Assembly: GCA_937872465.1 (NCBI GenBank)
Contig: CALMSR010000040.1
Location: forward strand, 142,279 to 206,278
Length of the DNA: 64,000 nucleotides
Direction of reading: 5' to 3'
DNA from: an uncultured Paracoccaceae bacterium
Lineage (GTDB): Bacteria > Pseudomonadota > Alphaproteobacteria > Rhodobacterales > Rhodobacteraceae
Shown here: piece by piece, positions 46,101 to 54,816 of the stretch
Position numbering within the stretch: the first letter of the stretch is position 1
How the letters are laid out: the number at the start of each line of letters is the position of its first letter
The notes under the pieces: generated by a model
The model's input: only the letters and a program-made list of their open reading frames with translations
Database searches by the model: none
Told to the model about the DNA's origin: nothing
Program-made: the position numbers and the translations under genes

Positions 46101-46562
46101 CCCGTGGATGATCACGTCCGTCACCCGGTCGCGCCATTCCTCGCGGCGCACCTCCGGCCGTTCGGCGGTCTCGGGCAGGCCGGTCACCGCATCCGCCGCC
46201 GCCTCCACGTCCGCCATGGCGCGGCCCATGTCCCAGCCGGGCTCGAAGCCGAGGATGACCCGCGCCCGGCCCTCGTTGGCCACCGCCTCGGAGCTCTCCA
46301 CCCCCTCCACCGCCAGCAGCGCCGGCTCGAGCAGCGCGACGATGCCGGCGTCGACGTCCTCCGAGCCCGCGCCGTCCCAGCGCACGGTGACGCGCAGCTC
46401 GTCGGCGACCACGTCGGGGAAGAACTGGCTGCGGATCTGGCTGCCCGCCGCGATGCCGCTCAGCAGCATCAGAACCATCAGCAGGTTCGAGGCGGTCGGA
46501 TGCCGGGCGAAATAGGCGAAGAGCCCCTGCCCCGCCGCCCGGACGCGATCGCCGAGCGCCAT
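43146..46562 (-). CDS. RND efflux transporter permease
   Basis: This 1138-residue inner-membrane pump belongs to the AcrB/MexB superfamily (HAE1-like) and should work as a trimer driven by protons. Twelve membrane helices and two large periplasmic loops are evident. The proton-relay pair DD occurs in GLVVDDAIVVAEHADW near 385-400. It is slightly longer than AcrB, owing to the cytoplasmic C-terminus (LRRSGAARGT end). The gene starts 4 nt after its adaptor partner and ends convergent with the DsbD-like gene. The substrate range is unknown. Confidence 0.94.
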   Translation of the reverse strand: MALGDRVRAAGQGLFAYFARHPTASNLLMVLMLLSGIAAGSQIRSQFFPDVVADELRVTVRWDGAGSEDVDAGIVALLEPALLAVEGVESSEAVANEGRARVILGFEPGWDMGRAMADVEAAADAVTGLPETAERPEVRREEWRDRVTDVIIHGPVPVASLGRYADEFVARLYREGITRTTIRGVADPVIRVEVPEAQLIRHDITLREIADVIAAGAAAAPAGDVAGSGTRLRAGSERREADAIGELAIRSDADGAELRIRDVARVAAEGADAGRAYFVNGAPAISIRVDRSDRGDAIAMQRKTREVAAALQASLPEGVRIELVRTRAEGITDRLDLLLRNGMIGLALVVGLLFLFLNARTAFWVAAGIPVAMSAAVGLMFSAGLTLNMMSIFGLILCLGLVVDDAIVVAEHADWRRRHRAEAPAVAAETAARRMALPVFSATITTILAFFGLAFIGGRFGTLISDIPFTVIAVLSASLVECFLVLPHHMARALAARPRSWADAPSRLVNRGLEAFRTRVFEPGVRWIIRLRYPVIAAALLLLAQSAAMFIRGDVTWRFFSPPEQGSVTANVAMLPGAGRADTEAMVRELERAVAAVDARFAAEHGRAPVASAIAVLGATSGRGLAGEETKDPDQLGAIDVDLIDPDLRPYSGQVFVQALEAEVVRLPRLETLSFRSWGQGPGGDALDVKFFGPDVRVLKAAAEALKAELAPLAIVSGLEDSLAYDKTELVLDLTPLGKRLGFSIEAVGAELFARLEGIEAAEFAEGTRTATVRVGLPEDETAADFLSRTRLRTADGAHVPLSEIVSVESRPGFSALGREDGRRGVSVTGDVSEDDPAAAAELTRELETAILPGIAERFGVDYEFGGLAAQERDFLGEALVGFLLCLAGIYLTLAWVFESWVRPLVVMAVIPFGLIGTIWGHWQWGLAMSLFTVVGLIGMTGIIINNAIVLIATIDGHGARRALVPAVVAAAGDRLRPILLTSLTTVLGLGPLMYERSSQALFLKPTVVTLVYGLGIGAVLVLILVPALVVVQRDIARLLTAWRRGLGLRRRGPAPGLSAIVAVASLAGFAWLGVTLGPWLLEGALAGPAARLAPFLPGWPPGWVALAALAAGMAVLLAAGALAGAILLRRSGAARGT

Positions 46563-46566
46563 GGGC

Positions 46567-48030
46567 TCAGCCCCCCGACCGGCGGGTTTCCAGCCGGTCG
46601 ACCATGCTCTGGGGCACTTCCTCGGCCTCGAGTGCGGCGAGGATGCGCGCCTTGGCCTCCTGGGGCATGCGCCCGTTGGCCTCGACCGCGGCGATCAGCC
46701 CGGCCCGCCGCTCCGGCGTCAGCCGCACCATGGCCTCGGGCATGGCGCCCGCCGCCGCCTCCGGCCCCGCCGGGCGCACCAGCACTCCCGGCCCCAGCTG
46801 CGGCTGGCGCACGGTCACGTAGTCCCGCCCGAAGGGCACGTCGGCGACGATGGCCTCGCCCCCCTGGCGGCGCAGCACCCGCACCGCCACCTCCTCCAGC
46901 CGCCGGTCGGGGCCGAGGAGCAGGATGCGCCCCTCCGGGCTCACCGCGGCGGCCGGCAGCACCGCGACCTCTTCGAGATCCGGCTCGGCCACGAGGACGG
47001 TCAGGAAATCCCCCGGCCGCAGCAGCCCCGGCGGGCCCTCGTCGAGCCGGGCATAGATCAGCCGCCCGGTCTGGCCGGCGCCGACCGAGGCCCCGGCCCG
47101 GTCGATGCGGCCCGGCACGCTGAGCTCGATGCCCTCGACCTCGAGGCTCGCGCTCACCGCAAGGGGGAGGAGCTCGCCCGAGGCATCCGCCAGCCGCGCG
47201 AATTCGGCCTTCGACACCCGGAACGCCACTTCGAGCGCCGCCGGATCGAGCAGGAGCCCGAGCTGCTCGTTGACGCTGACGAGCCGCCCGGGAACCGCCG
47301 AGACATCCGCCACCAGCCCGTCGAAGGGCGCCCGCTCCACGGTATTGGCCAGATCCCGCGCCGCCTCGTCGCGGGCGATGCCGGCGCGGGTGGTGGCGAT
47401 GCCCGCGCGTTCGATGCGCGACTCGGCCTGGGCCTCGGCCAGCCGCCGCCCGGTCGCCGCCTGCTCGGCATTGGCCAGGGCCAGCTCCGCCGCCTCCAGA
47501 TCCGCCGCCGTGTTCACGCCCCGGTTGCGCAGATCCTGCGCCCGCGCCAGGGCCTGGGCCCGGAGGTCGCGCTGGCGGTCCGCCGCCGCCGCCTCCTGCC
47601 GCGCCAGGTCGAGCCCGACGCCCGCCTCGGCCTCCTCGGCCCGCGCCGCGGCCAGGTCGCTCTCGGCCAGCGCCAGCGCGGTCTCGGCGGCGGCCGGATC
47701 GATGCGGTAGAGCACCTCGCCCGCCGCCACCCGCCCGCCGTCGCGGAAACCCGGCGCGATCTCCATCAGCGTGCCGGCGGTCGCCGCGCGCAGCTCGAGC
47801 TGCCGCGCGCTCTGCAGATCGCCATAGGCGGTCAGCACCGGCGCCACGGTTCGCGGCTCCAGCCGTGCCACGCTCACCGCGAAGACCCGTTCCTCGGCGG
47901 CCCGACCGCCGGTCGCCTCCGCCTCGCGCAGCGCCAATGCCTGCCGGATGCTGCCGACCGCGAGGCCCAGGAGGCCCAGCGTCAGCACCAGGAGCGTCAG
48001 GCCCGCCAGGCTTCGCATCAGGAACCGCAT
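46567..48030 (-). CDS. RND efflux periplasmic adaptor (HlyD/MFP)
   Basis: This 487-residue membrane fusion protein links the RND pump to an outer-membrane channel. It has an N-terminal anchor (LTLLVLTLGLLGLAVG), a lipoyl-like half motif (AATAGTLMEIAPGFRDGGRVAAGEVLYRID near 81-110), a long helical hairpin rich in Ala, Glu and Arg (about 115-210), a second lipoyl half (VERAPFDGLVADVSAVPGR) and a beta-barrel. The C-terminal 80 residues, rich in Ala, Glu and Pro, exceed the usual adaptor length of about 380-420. No outer-membrane TolC gene is adjacent. Confidence 0.92.
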   Translation of the reverse strand: MRFLMRSLAGLTLLVLTLGLLGLAVGSIRQALALREAEATGGRAAEERVFAVSVARLEPRTVAPVLTAYGDLQSARQLELRAATAGTLMEIAPGFRDGGRVAAGEVLYRIDPAAAETALALAESDLAAARAEEAEAGVGLDLARQEAAAADRQRDLRAQALARAQDLRNRGVNTAADLEAAELALANAEQAATGRRLAEAQAESRIERAGIATTRAGIARDEAARDLANTVERAPFDGLVADVSAVPGRLVSVNEQLGLLLDPAALEVAFRVSKAEFARLADASGELLPLAVSASLEVEGIELSVPGRIDRAGASVGAGQTGRLIYARLDEGPPGLLRPGDFLTVLVAEPDLEEVAVLPAAAVSPEGRILLLGPDRRLEEVAVRVLRRQGGEAIVADVPFGRDYVTVRQPQLGPGVLVRPAGPEAAAGAMPEAMVRLTPERRAGLIAAVEANGRMPQEAKARILAALEAEEVPQSMVDRLETRRSGG

Positions 48031-48151
48031 GCGTCACGCACTCCGGCCCGGCCGCGCCGCCGGGCATTCCGTTCCTGAATATAGGGCCTTGCGGGCGGGA
48101 GCGCAGGCATTTTCTCGCGAGCGGTAAAGTGGGGCCGTCAGCGCCCTTGCG

Positions 48152-48460
48152 TCAGCATTCCGGCTCGGTGGTGAAGCGCAGCGGATAGCCGGCCCGCGCG
48201 CCCATCGCCGTCGCCTGGCCCGCCTTGGTCTCGGCGACCTCCCGGGTGAAGACCGCCACCACGCAGCAGCCGCGGCGATGCGCGGTCAGCATCACGCCCC
48301 GCGCCCGCTCCGGCCCCATGCGGAAGACCGCCCCGAGCACGGTGACGACGAAGTCGCGCGGCGTGAAGTCGTCGTTGACGAGCAGGACCCGGTGCAGCGC
48401 CGGCCGCGCCGGCACGCTCCGCGTCGCCGTCTTCGGCAGAAGGACCACCTTCTCGCTCAT
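48152..48460 (-). CDS. clpS: ATP-dependent Clp protease adaptor ClpS
   Basis: This 102-residue protein delivers N-end-rule substrates to ClpA. The motifs are RVLLVNDDFTPRDFVVTVLGAVF near 25-47 with the DD pocket residues, AVFRMGPERARGVMLTAHRRGCCVVAVFTREVAETKAGQ near 44-82, and YPLRFTTEPE at the C-terminus. The N-terminal extension MSEKVVLLPKTATRSVPA is unordered in family members and inserts in ClpA. clpA is not adjacent. It is divergent from the GNAT gene. Confidence 0.95.
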   Translation of the reverse strand: MSEKVVLLPKTATRSVPARPALHRVLLVNDDFTPRDFVVTVLGAVFRMGPERARGVMLTAHRRGCCVVAVFTREVAETKAGQATAMGARAGYPLRFTTEPEC

Positions 48461-48601
48461 GGCCGCCGAGTCGCGCCTCCGCCCGCATGTCCCGATGCCC
48501 CGAGCATCGCATATCCCGCGCCGCCGGTCCATCGCGGCGACGGCGTCGCGCTTGCGCGAAAGCCCCGGAGAGCGGAGAATGCCGCATTCGGAGCGGGGTC
48601 C

Positions 48602-49096
48602 ATGGCGATCGAACTGCACTGGTCGACGGCGGCGGACAGCGAGGCGCTCGCGGTGCTGCACCGCGACGCCTGGCGCTATGCCTATGCCGGCATCATCCCC
48701 GGCGTCGCGCTCGAGCGCATGGTCGCGCGCCGCGGCCCCGGATGGTGGGGCGCGATGCATCGCGCCGGCGGCCGGGCGCTGTTGCTCGCCCTCGACGGCA
48801 CCGCCGCCGGCTACGCCACGCTCGGCGCCGGCCGCTTCGCCGGCCGCCGCTCCGGCGAGATCCACGAGCTCTACCTGCGCCCCGAATATCATGGCGCCGG
48901 CCTCGGCCGCCGGCTCTTCACCGAATCCCGGACCCGCCTCCGCGACGGCGGACTCGTGCAGCTCCTTGTCTGGTCGCTCGCCGACAACGCCGCCGGCTGC
49001 CGCTTCTACCGCGCCATGGGCGGCGAGGCCCGCGCCCGGGGCCATACCTGCATCGGCGGCCGCGAGCTCCAGAAGATCGCCTTCGTCTGGGACTGA
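48602..49096 (+). CDS. GNAT family N-acetyltransferase
   Basis: This 164-residue cytosolic enzyme transfers acetyl from acetyl-CoA to an amine. Motif A is present as IHELYLRPEYHGAGLGRRLFTESRTRL near 87-113, with pyrophosphate-binding segment YHGAGLGRRL. The SLADNAAGCRFYRAMGGEARARGHT segment near 126-150 is the usual C-terminal strand-helix with the catalytic Tyr. The substrate is unknown; RimI- or antibiotic-like activity cannot be told apart. Confidence 0.88.
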   Translation: MAIELHWSTAADSEALAVLHRDAWRYAYAGIIPGVALERMVARRGPGWWGAMHRAGGRALLLALDGTAAGYATLGAGRFAGRRSGEIHELYLRPEYHGAGLGRRLFTESRTRLRDGGLVQLLVWSLADNAAGCRFYRAMGGEARARGHTCIGGRELQKIAFVWD

Positions 49097-49192
49097 CGCC
49101 GCCACGGCACGGCCCGGCGACGGAAGCCCCGCGCCGCACCGTTCAACCCGTGAATGGCTCGGAACGCGACCCAACCCGATGAGGCTTCTCCC

Positions 49193-49651
49193 ATGACCAC
49201 AACCCGGCTCCTCGGCCTCGGCCTCGGCCTCGGCCTCTGGCTCCTGCTCGCCCTGCCCGCCGCCGCCCAGCAGGGCAGGCCCGGCGGCCATTTCATCGAC
49301 AACTGGGATCTCGACGGCGACGGCGCCGTGTCCGAAGCCGAGATCGAGAGCAAGCGCGACGCGCTCTTCACCATGTTCGACATGGACGGGAACGGCCTGC
49401 TCGACAGCGCGGAATGGACGCTCTTCGAGGAGACGCGGAAGGAGGACATGGCCGCGAACCTCAGGGGCGAGCCCCGCGGCGCGATGCTCGGCCTCGAACA
49501 GGGCTTCGCGCATGACCTCAACGACGTCGACGGCGACGGCGCGGTCTCGCGCGCCGAATTCGCCGACCGCGCGCCGGACGCCTTCACCCGCATGGACATC
49601 GACGGCGACGGCGTCGTGACCTCCGCCGACTTCGGCCCCGGGAAGGGCTGA
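49193..49651 (+). CDS. Exported EF-hand calcium-binding protein
   Basis: This 152-residue protein has a signal peptide containing alternating Gly-Leu (LGLGLGLGLW, encoded by a run of ggcctc repeats) and ending near residue 26 (AAA/QQ). The mature part carries four EF-hand loops: DLDGDGAVSEAE, DMDGNGLLDSAE, DVDGDGAVSRAE and DIDGDGVVTSAD. It is similar to the small calcium-binding EF-hand proteins common in Rhodobacterales. The role is unknown; calcium sensing or buffering in the periplasm is likely. It lies 96 nt after the GNAT gene and may share its promoter. Confidence 0.9.
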   Translation: MTTTRLLGLGLGLGLWLLLALPAAAQQGRPGGHFIDNWDLDGDGAVSEAEIESKRDALFTMFDMDGNGLLDSAEWTLFEETRKEDMAANLRGEPRGAMLGLEQGFAHDLNDVDGDGAVSRAEFADRAPDAFTRMDIDGDGVVTSADFGPGKG

Positions 49652-49754
49652 AACCCGTCTCCTGCCCGCGGCCGGCGTCACTGCCGCCGCCCGCGAGACG
49701 ACCTCCCTTCCGGGCCCCGACGCCCTCCCCCCGCGGCTGGCTCGGGGCGCGCGG

Positions 49755-50723
49755 TCAGCCGGGGGTATAGACCCGCGTCGCCTCGGGATCGTCGGTGGCG
49801 AAGGGCAGCGCCATCAGCTCGGCCCAGACCTCCTCGCCGATCGGCCAGCCCGCCCAGGCGAGCGTCTCCGCCACCCGCTCGGGCCGGCTCACGCCGCAGA
49901 TCGTCGCGGCGATGCGCGGATCGCGCATGGAGAATTGCAGCGCCGCCGCCCCCGGCGGCACGCCGTGCCGCGCGCAGACCGCCTCGACCGCGCGCACCGG
50001 CGCCAGCATCGCCTCGGTCGCCTCCTGATAGACGTAGCGCGGATGCGCCGCCGCGCCCTTGGCGAGCGCGCCGCTGGCATAGGGCGCGGCGTTCAGCACC
50101 GAGATGCCCCGCTCCGTCGCCAGATCCAGCATCGGCCCGGCGTTGCGGTTGACCAGCGTGAAGCGGTTGTGGGTGATCAGCACGTCGAGGTCCCAGTCGC
50201 GCAGGATCGGCATCATCACGTCGATGCGCCCGGCGGCGAGGCCCACCGCATCCGCCAGGCCCTCCTCCTTGATGCGGAGGAGCTCCGCCAGCGCCCCGCC
50301 CCTGCCGGTGACCTCGCCGAGGTCGCTCACGTATTCCGGGTCGTGCAGATGCAGGATCTGCACGCGCTCCAGCCCCAGCGCTTCGAGGCTCTCCTCGAAC
50401 GACCGCCGCGCGCGGGCCGCGTCGAAGCGCCGCGTCTCCATGTCGCGGTCGAGCTTGGTGGAGAGGATCCGTCCCGCCGGCCAGCCGCCCAGCTCGCGCA
50501 CCACCATGCCGATGCGCGCCTCGCTGCGCCCCATGGCGTAATTGCGCGAGGTGTCGAGGAACCCGTCCGGCAAGCCGAGGATCGCCCGCACCGTGTCGAG
50601 CGCCCGCACCTCGCCCACGTCGTAGCCGTAGGTATCGGGCATCCCCCCGAGCCCCGAGGTGCCGAAGCAGAGCGGCGGCACCCGCAACCCCGTCGCCCCG
50701 ATCGCCCGCAGTGCATCCGCCAT
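49755..50723 (-). CDS. Aldo/keto reductase (aldose or pyridoxal dehydrogenase-like)
   Basis: This 322-residue NAD(P)-dependent enzyme has the TIM-barrel AKR pattern: CFGTSGLGG at the start, FLDTSRNYAMGRSEARIG near 55-72 with catalytic Asp and Tyr, ILSTKLDRD near 86-94 with catalytic Lys, and LHLHDPEY near 122. It looks like the D-threo-aldose/L-fucose dehydrogenase and pyridoxal 4-dehydrogenase branch. It is the only gene on this strand until moaB, 103 nt away. The precise substrate is unknown. Confidence 0.88.
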   Translation of the reverse strand: MADALRAIGATGLRVPPLCFGTSGLGGMPDTYGYDVGEVRALDTVRAILGLPDGFLDTSRNYAMGRSEARIGMVVRELGGWPAGRILSTKLDRDMETRRFDAARARRSFEESLEALGLERVQILHLHDPEYVSDLGEVTGRGGALAELLRIKEEGLADAVGLAAGRIDVMMPILRDWDLDVLITHNRFTLVNRNAGPMLDLATERGISVLNAAPYASGALAKGAAAHPRYVYQEATEAMLAPVRAVEAVCARHGVPPGAAALQFSMRDPRIAATICGVSRPERVAETLAWAGWPIGEEVWAELMALPFATDDPEATRVYTPG

Positions 50724-50826
50724 GGCCGGCCCCCCTCTTCCCGTCCTCCCACCAACCGTAGCGCAGCCCCGGCGTCGTCCCAAACGCGAGGCGCCCGGGC
50801 CCCGGCTCCGCGCATCGCCGATCCGC

Positions 50827-51369
50827 TCACTTCCGCCGGCGGTGCTCCTCCAGCCGCGGCATGATCTCCACGAAGTTGCAGGGCCGGTGCCGATAGTCGA
50901 GCTGCGCCGCCAGGATCCCGTCCCAGGCATCCCGGCAGGCGCCGGGCGATCCCGGCAGCGCGAAGAGATAGGTGCCGCCGGCGACCCCGGCGCAGGCGCG
51001 GCTCTGGATCGCCGACGTGCCGATCTTCTCGTAAGACAGCATGGCAAAGACTGTCGAGAAGGCATTGATCGCCTTCTCGTACAGCTCCTCATGCGCCTCC
51101 ACCGTCACGTCCCGCCCGGTCAGCCCGGTGCCCCCGGTCGAGATCACCGCGTCGACCTCCGGATCCGCGATCCAGGCCCTGAGCCGCGCCTGGATCGCGG
51201 CCTTCTCGTCGCGCACCAGCGCCCGGCCGGCCAGACGATGCCCGGCCGCGGTCAGCCGCGAGACCAGGAGATCGCCCGAGCGGTCCTCCTCGGGCGCGCG
51301 GCTGTCCGACACGGTCAGCACCGCGATGCGAACCGGAATGAAGTCAAGGCCCTGGTCGATCCCCGTCAT
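50827..51369 (-). CDS. moaB: Molybdenum cofactor biosynthesis protein MoaB
   Basis: This 180-residue protein binds and adenylates molybdopterin. It contains [19 protein letters not shown] near 17-35, [16 protein letters not shown] near 77-92, and [13 protein letters not shown] near 139-151, all diagnostic of the MoaB/MogA family. Length fits MoaB. Its ATG overlaps the stop of the uracil-DNA glycosylase gene (ATGA at 51366-51369), so the two are translated together. Confidence 0.94.
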   Translation of the reverse strand: MTGIDQGLDFIPVRIAVLTVSDSRAPEEDRSGDLLVSRLTAAGHRLAGRALVRDEKAAIQARLRAWIADPEVDAVISTGGTGLTGRDVTVEAHEELYEKAINAFSTVFAMLSYEKIGTSAIQSRACAGVAGGTYLFALPGSPGACRDAWDGILAAQLDYRHRPCNFVEIMPRLEEHRRRK

Positions 51370-52148
51370 GCTCCGTCCAGCCGCTTGCGCACCGCCAGCA
51401 GATCCGCCCAGGCCGCCCGCTTCAGCTCCGGATTGCGCAGGAGTGCGGCGGGGTGGAACATCGGCATCACCGGAACGCCCCGCCATTCCGCCCAATGCCC
51501 GCGCAGCCGGGTGATGCCGGTGGTCGTCCCGAGCAGGGTCCGCGCCGCGGAATTTCCGACGGCCACGAGGAGGTCCGGAGCGACGAGCGCGATGTGGCGG
51601 TGGAGGAACGGCAGCATCATCGCCACCTCGTCCGCCGCCGGATCGCGGTTCTGCGGCGGCCGCCAGGGCAGCACATTGGTGACATAGACCGCCGCCTCCG
51701 GCGCCTCGGCCCTGCGCGACAGGCCGATCGCCGCCAGCATCCGGTCGAGCAGCTGCCCCGACCGCCCCACGAAGGGCAGCCCGGCGCGATCCTCGTCCCG
51801 CCCCGGCGCCTCGCCCACGACCATCACCCGCGCCGCCGGATTTCCGTCGGAGAACACCAGGTTGCGCGCGCCCTTCTTCAGCGCGCAGCCCTCGAATGCC
51901 GCCATCGCCGCCCGGAGTGCGGCGAGCTCGCCGCAGCCCGCCGCCAGCGCCTCGGTCGTCAATTCCGCCGGAGCTTGCGGCGCGGCCGCCGCCACCGCCG
52001 CCTGCCGCACGGGCGGCGGTGGCCTGGCCGCGGCCTCGAAGCGCGACACCGGCGTCTCGCCGATCGCCTCGTCGGCACCGAGCTCCACCTGCCAGGCGAG
52101 GGCGGCGCGCAGCACGGCGGCATCGGTCGAGAGGTCGGGCACGCGCAT
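51366..52148 (-). CDS. Uracil-DNA glycosylase family protein without the Fe-S cysteines
   Basis: This 260-residue DNA-repair enzyme has the fold of family 4 uracil glycosylases, which remove deaminated cytosine. Motif A is [27 protein letters not shown] near 113-139; motif B is [16 protein letters not shown] near 231-246. Family 4 enzymes need four Cys for a 4Fe-4S cluster; here the region [13 protein letters not shown] has one Cys only, and only two occur in the whole protein. The first 85 residues, rich in Ala and Pro, are a low-complexity extension. It is translated just ahead of moaB. Confidence 0.86.
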   Translation of the reverse strand: MRVPDLSTDAAVLRAALAWQVELGADEAIGETPVSRFEAAARPPPPVRQAAVAAAAPQAPAELTTEALAAGCGELAALRAAMAAFEGCALKKGARNLVFSDGNPAARVMVVGEAPGRDEDRAGLPFVGRSGQLLDRMLAAIGLSRRAEAPEAAVYVTNVLPWRPPQNRDPAADEVAMMLPFLHRHIALVAPDLLVAVGNSAARTLLGTTTGITRLRGHWAEWRGVPVMPMFHPAALLRNPELKRAAWADLLAVRKRLDGA

Positions 52149-52348
52149 GAGTCTCCTCCTGGCTGCCCGTCACCCTAGGCAATGCGGCCCGCCAAGACCA
52201 GATCCCGGCGCGGGCCTTGCCCTGGCCGATCGCCCCACAGAATGGACGCCTATTTTCTGTATGTTTCAAAGCTCTACGGTACATTCCTCTAGGGACGAAT
52301 GAACCTTGGATCAGGAGCGCCCGCGCAGCTGCGAGGGGAATTGCATCT

Positions 52349-52505
52349 GGAGCTCGTGCTTTCGCCTTCGACCGTCCCGCATCAAGACGAGGGCAGCGTC
52401 CGACCCGGCGGGTGCAAAGCGCCCGCCGGGTCGGGCGCTGCCCGGCGGTGGCTGGCCTCGGCGGGGTGGTGACGCTAGGCACACCGGGACTTCCGGCGGA
52501 CGGGG
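52349..52505. repeat. Structured intergenic repeat family B, copy 1
   Basis: This lies in the 455-nt divergent gap between the uracil glycosylase and pyrB (52149-52603), which has no other gene. The left part of the gap (52240-52310) is AT-richer and probably holds promoters. The repeat has GGAGCTC at its start and a 22-bp hairpin: 52391-52412 pairs with 52422-52443 (one G-T), 9-nt loop. The downstream segment CTGGCCTCGGCGGG and following 45 nt match 59528-59580. It lies 99 nt before the pyrB start, so a transcript leader role is possible. Confidence 0.75.
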
Positions 52506-52603
52506 TGATCTTGCCAACTGCCATCAGCCCCGCGCAGGCGCGGCGGGACCTTGCCGCGCCCGGGGCGGCTGCTATAGAGGCCCGGCACCGACCGGAGGCC
52601 CGC

Positions 52604-53560
52604 TTGTTCGCGCATCGCCATCTTCTCGGCATCCAGGGCCTCGACCGGGCCGCCATCGAGACGGTGCTCGACCTCGCCGAGACCTATGTCGCGATGAACC
52701 GCCGCGCGGAGAAGCATTCCCGCGTGCTCGCCGGCCTGACCCAGATCAACATGTTCTTCGAGGCCTCGACCCGTACCCAGGCGAGCTTCGAACTCGCCGG
52801 CAAGCGGCTCGGGGCCAATGTGATGAACATGTCGGTGGCCGCGAGCTCGGTGAAGAAGGGCGAGACGCTGATCGACACCGCCATGACGCTCAACGCCATG
52901 CACCCGGATCTGCTGGTGGTGCGGCACCCGGCCTCGGGCGCGGTCAACCTGCTGGCCGAGAAGGTCAATTGCGCGGTGCTGAACGCCGGCGACGGCCGCC
53001 ACGAGCATCCGACCCAGGCGCTGCTCGACGCGCTCACCATCCGCCGGCGCAAGGGGCGGCTCAGCCGGCTGACGGTGGCGATCTGCGGCGATATCGCCCA
53101 CAGCCGGGTGGCGCGGTCGAACATCCTGCTCCTGGGCATCATGGAAAACCGCATCCGCCTGATCGGCCCGCCGACGCTGATGCCCGCCGGGGCCGAACGC
53201 ATGGGCGTCGAGGTGTTCCAGGACCTGCGCCGCGGGATCGAGGGCGCGGACGTGGTGATGATGCTGCGCCTGCAGAAGGAGCGCATGGACGGCGCGCTGA
53301 TCCCGACCATGCGCGAATACTACCACCGCTTCGGGCTCGATGCCGAGAAGCTGGCCGCCGCCCGGGAGGACGCCATCGTCATGCATCCGGGGCCGATGAA
53401 CCGCGGCGTCGAGATCGACGGGTTGCTCGCCGACGACATCAACGTCTCCGTCATCCAGGAGCAGGTGGAAATGGGCGTCGCGGTGCGCATGGCGGCGATG
53501 GACCTGCTGGCGCGGAACCTGCGCGGCCGCAACGAGCCGGGCGGAGCGGCGGCGTGCTGA
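52604..53560 (+). CDS. pyrB: Aspartate carbamoyltransferase catalytic subunit
   Basis: This 318-residue enzyme joins carbamoyl phosphate and aspartate in pyrimidine synthesis. Carbamoyl-phosphate motif [13 protein letters not shown] lies at 51-63, [13 protein letters not shown] near 83, and [10 protein letters not shown] near 133-142. The start is TTG at 52604 with GGAGG six bases upstream, which gives the Rhodobacterales N-terminus (FAHRHLLGI); no ATG fits. It overlaps the pyrC-like gene by 7 nt. Repeat B1 lies in the leader. Confidence 0.94.
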   Translation: MFAHRHLLGIQGLDRAAIETVLDLAETYVAMNRRAEKHSRVLAGLTQINMFFEASTRTQASFELAGKRLGANVMNMSVAASSVKKGETLIDTAMTLNAMHPDLLVVRHPASGAVNLLAEKVNCAVLNAGDGRHEHPTQALLDALTIRRRKGRLSRLTVAICGDIAHSRVARSNILLLGIMENRIRLIGPPTLMPAGAERMGVEVFQDLRRGIEGADVVMMLRLQKERMDGALIPTMREYYHRFGLDAEKLAAAREDAIVMHPGPMNRGVEIDGLLADDINVSVIQEQVEMGVAVRMAAMDLLARNLRGRNEPGGAAAC

Positions 53561-54816
53561 CCCTCACCAACGCCCGGCTGGTCGATCCCGAGGGCGACCG
53601 CATCCTCGACGGCGGGCTGGTGATCGCGGGCGGCCGCATCGCCGAGGTCTTCGAGGGCGCGCGCGAGGGGCTCGACTGCGGCGGGCGCTGCCTCGCGCCG
53701 GGCATCGTCGACATCGGCGTCAAGGTCGGGGAGCCGGGCGAGCGGCACAAGGAGAGCTTTCGCACCGCCGGTGCGGCCGCCGCCGCGGGGGGCGTCACCA
53801 CGATGGTGACGCGGCCCGACACCCTGCCCGCGATCGACACGCCCGAGGCGCTCGAATTCCAGCAGCGCCGGGCGGTGGGGACGAGCCCGGTCAACGTGCT
53901 GCCGATGGCGGCGCTGACCAAGGATCGCGACGGCCGGGAGATGACCGAGATCGGGTTCCTGATGGACGCGGGCGCGGTGGCCTTCACCGACACGCGCGCC
54001 GTGGCGGACGCCCGGGTGTTCCAGCGCTGCCTCGCCTATGCCGCCGGGCTCGGGGCGCTGGTGGTCGGGCATCCGCAGGAGCCGCGGCTGAGCGCCGGCG
54101 CCTGCGTGACCACCGGCCTCTACGCCAGCATGCTCGGGCTGCCGGACGTGCCGCCGGTGGCCGAGCGCATCGGGCTCGAGCGGGACCTGGCGCTCGCCGA
54201 GGTCACCGGCGCGCGCTACCACGCCGACCAGATCTCGGCCGCCGCGGCGCTGCCGGCGCTGGCGCGGGCGAAGCGCGCGGGGCTTCGGGTGACGGCCGGG
54301 GTCTCGATCCACCACCTGACCCTCAACGAGCTCGACATCGGGGATTACCGGACCTTCTTCAAGCTCACGCCGCCGCTGCGCTCGGAGGACGACCGGGTGG
54401 CGATGGTCGAGGCCCTCGCCGAGGGGCTGATCGACGTGGTGGGCTCCTTCCACACGCCCCAGGACGAGGAGGAGAAGCGCCTGCCCTTCGAGGAGGCGGC
54501 CTCCGGCGCGGTCGGGCTCGAGACCCTGCTGCCGGCGGCGATGCAGCTCCACCACGGCGGCCACCTCACGCTCCCCGCGCTCTGGCGGGCGCTCGCGCTC
54601 AATCCCGCGCGGCTGCTCGGCCTCGATGCGGGCCGCCTCGCCCCCGGCGCCCCGGCCGATCTCGTGCTCTTCGACCCCGACACGCCCTTCGTGCTCGACC
54701 GCGCGACCCTGCGCTCGAAGTCCAAGAACACGCCCTACGACCTGCGCCGCCTGCAGGGCCGCGTGCTGGCCACCTGGGTCGGCGGCCGCGAGGTCCATTC
54801 GAGGGAGGCGCCCTGA
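53554..54816 (+). CDS. Dihydroorotase-like protein without metal ligands (PyrC')
   Basis: This 420-residue protein has the class I dihydroorotase fold but appears inactive. The HxH metal motif after the first strand is replaced by DIGVKV (residues 53-58: Gly55 and Lys57), and the usual TDHAPH is GSFHTPQ at 297-303 with Phe299 in place of the catalytic Asp. Such PyrC' proteins are needed to hold PyrB in a dodecameric complex, as shown in Pseudomonas, with a true PyrC elsewhere. GTG at 53554 lies inside pyrB. It is coupled to plsY by TGATG. Confidence 0.88.
   Translation: MLTLTNARLVDPEGDRILDGGLVIAGGRIAEVFEGAREGLDCGGRCLAPGIVDIGVKVGEPGERHKESFRTAGAAAAAGGVTTMVTRPDTLPAIDTPEALEFQQRRAVGTSPVNVLPMAALTKDRDGREMTEIGFLMDAGAVAFTDTRAVADARVFQRCLAYAAGLGALVVGHPQEPRLSAGACVTTGLYASMLGLPDVPPVAERIGLERDLALAEVTGARYHADQISAAAALPALARAKRAGLRVTAGVSIHHLTLNELDIGDYRTFFKLTPPLRSEDDRVAMVEALAEGLIDVVGSFHTPQDEEEKRLPFEEAASGAVGLETLLPAAMQLHHGGHLTLPALWRALALNPARLLGLDAGRLAPGAPADLVLFDPDTPFVLDRATLRSKSKNTPYDLRRLQGRVLATWVGGREVHSREAP

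Noticed and set aside
43005..47123. A plus-strand open frame of about 1370 codons opposite the RND pump and adaptor, and a minus-strand one of about 1170 codons at 42616-46137
   Set aside because: Both are Arg/His/Gly/Pro-rich shadows of real coding sequence at 70% GC. The RND and adaptor proteins show full domain motifs in their own frames.
49200..49245. A ggcctc/ctcggc hexanucleotide run as a possible phase-variable repeat
   Set aside because: It is short, encodes Gly-Leu in a signal peptide, and six-base units cannot shift frame.
48461..49681. A long 5' extension of the clpS frame
   Set aside because: It runs antisense to the GNAT and EF-hand genes, and ClpS is complete from 48460.
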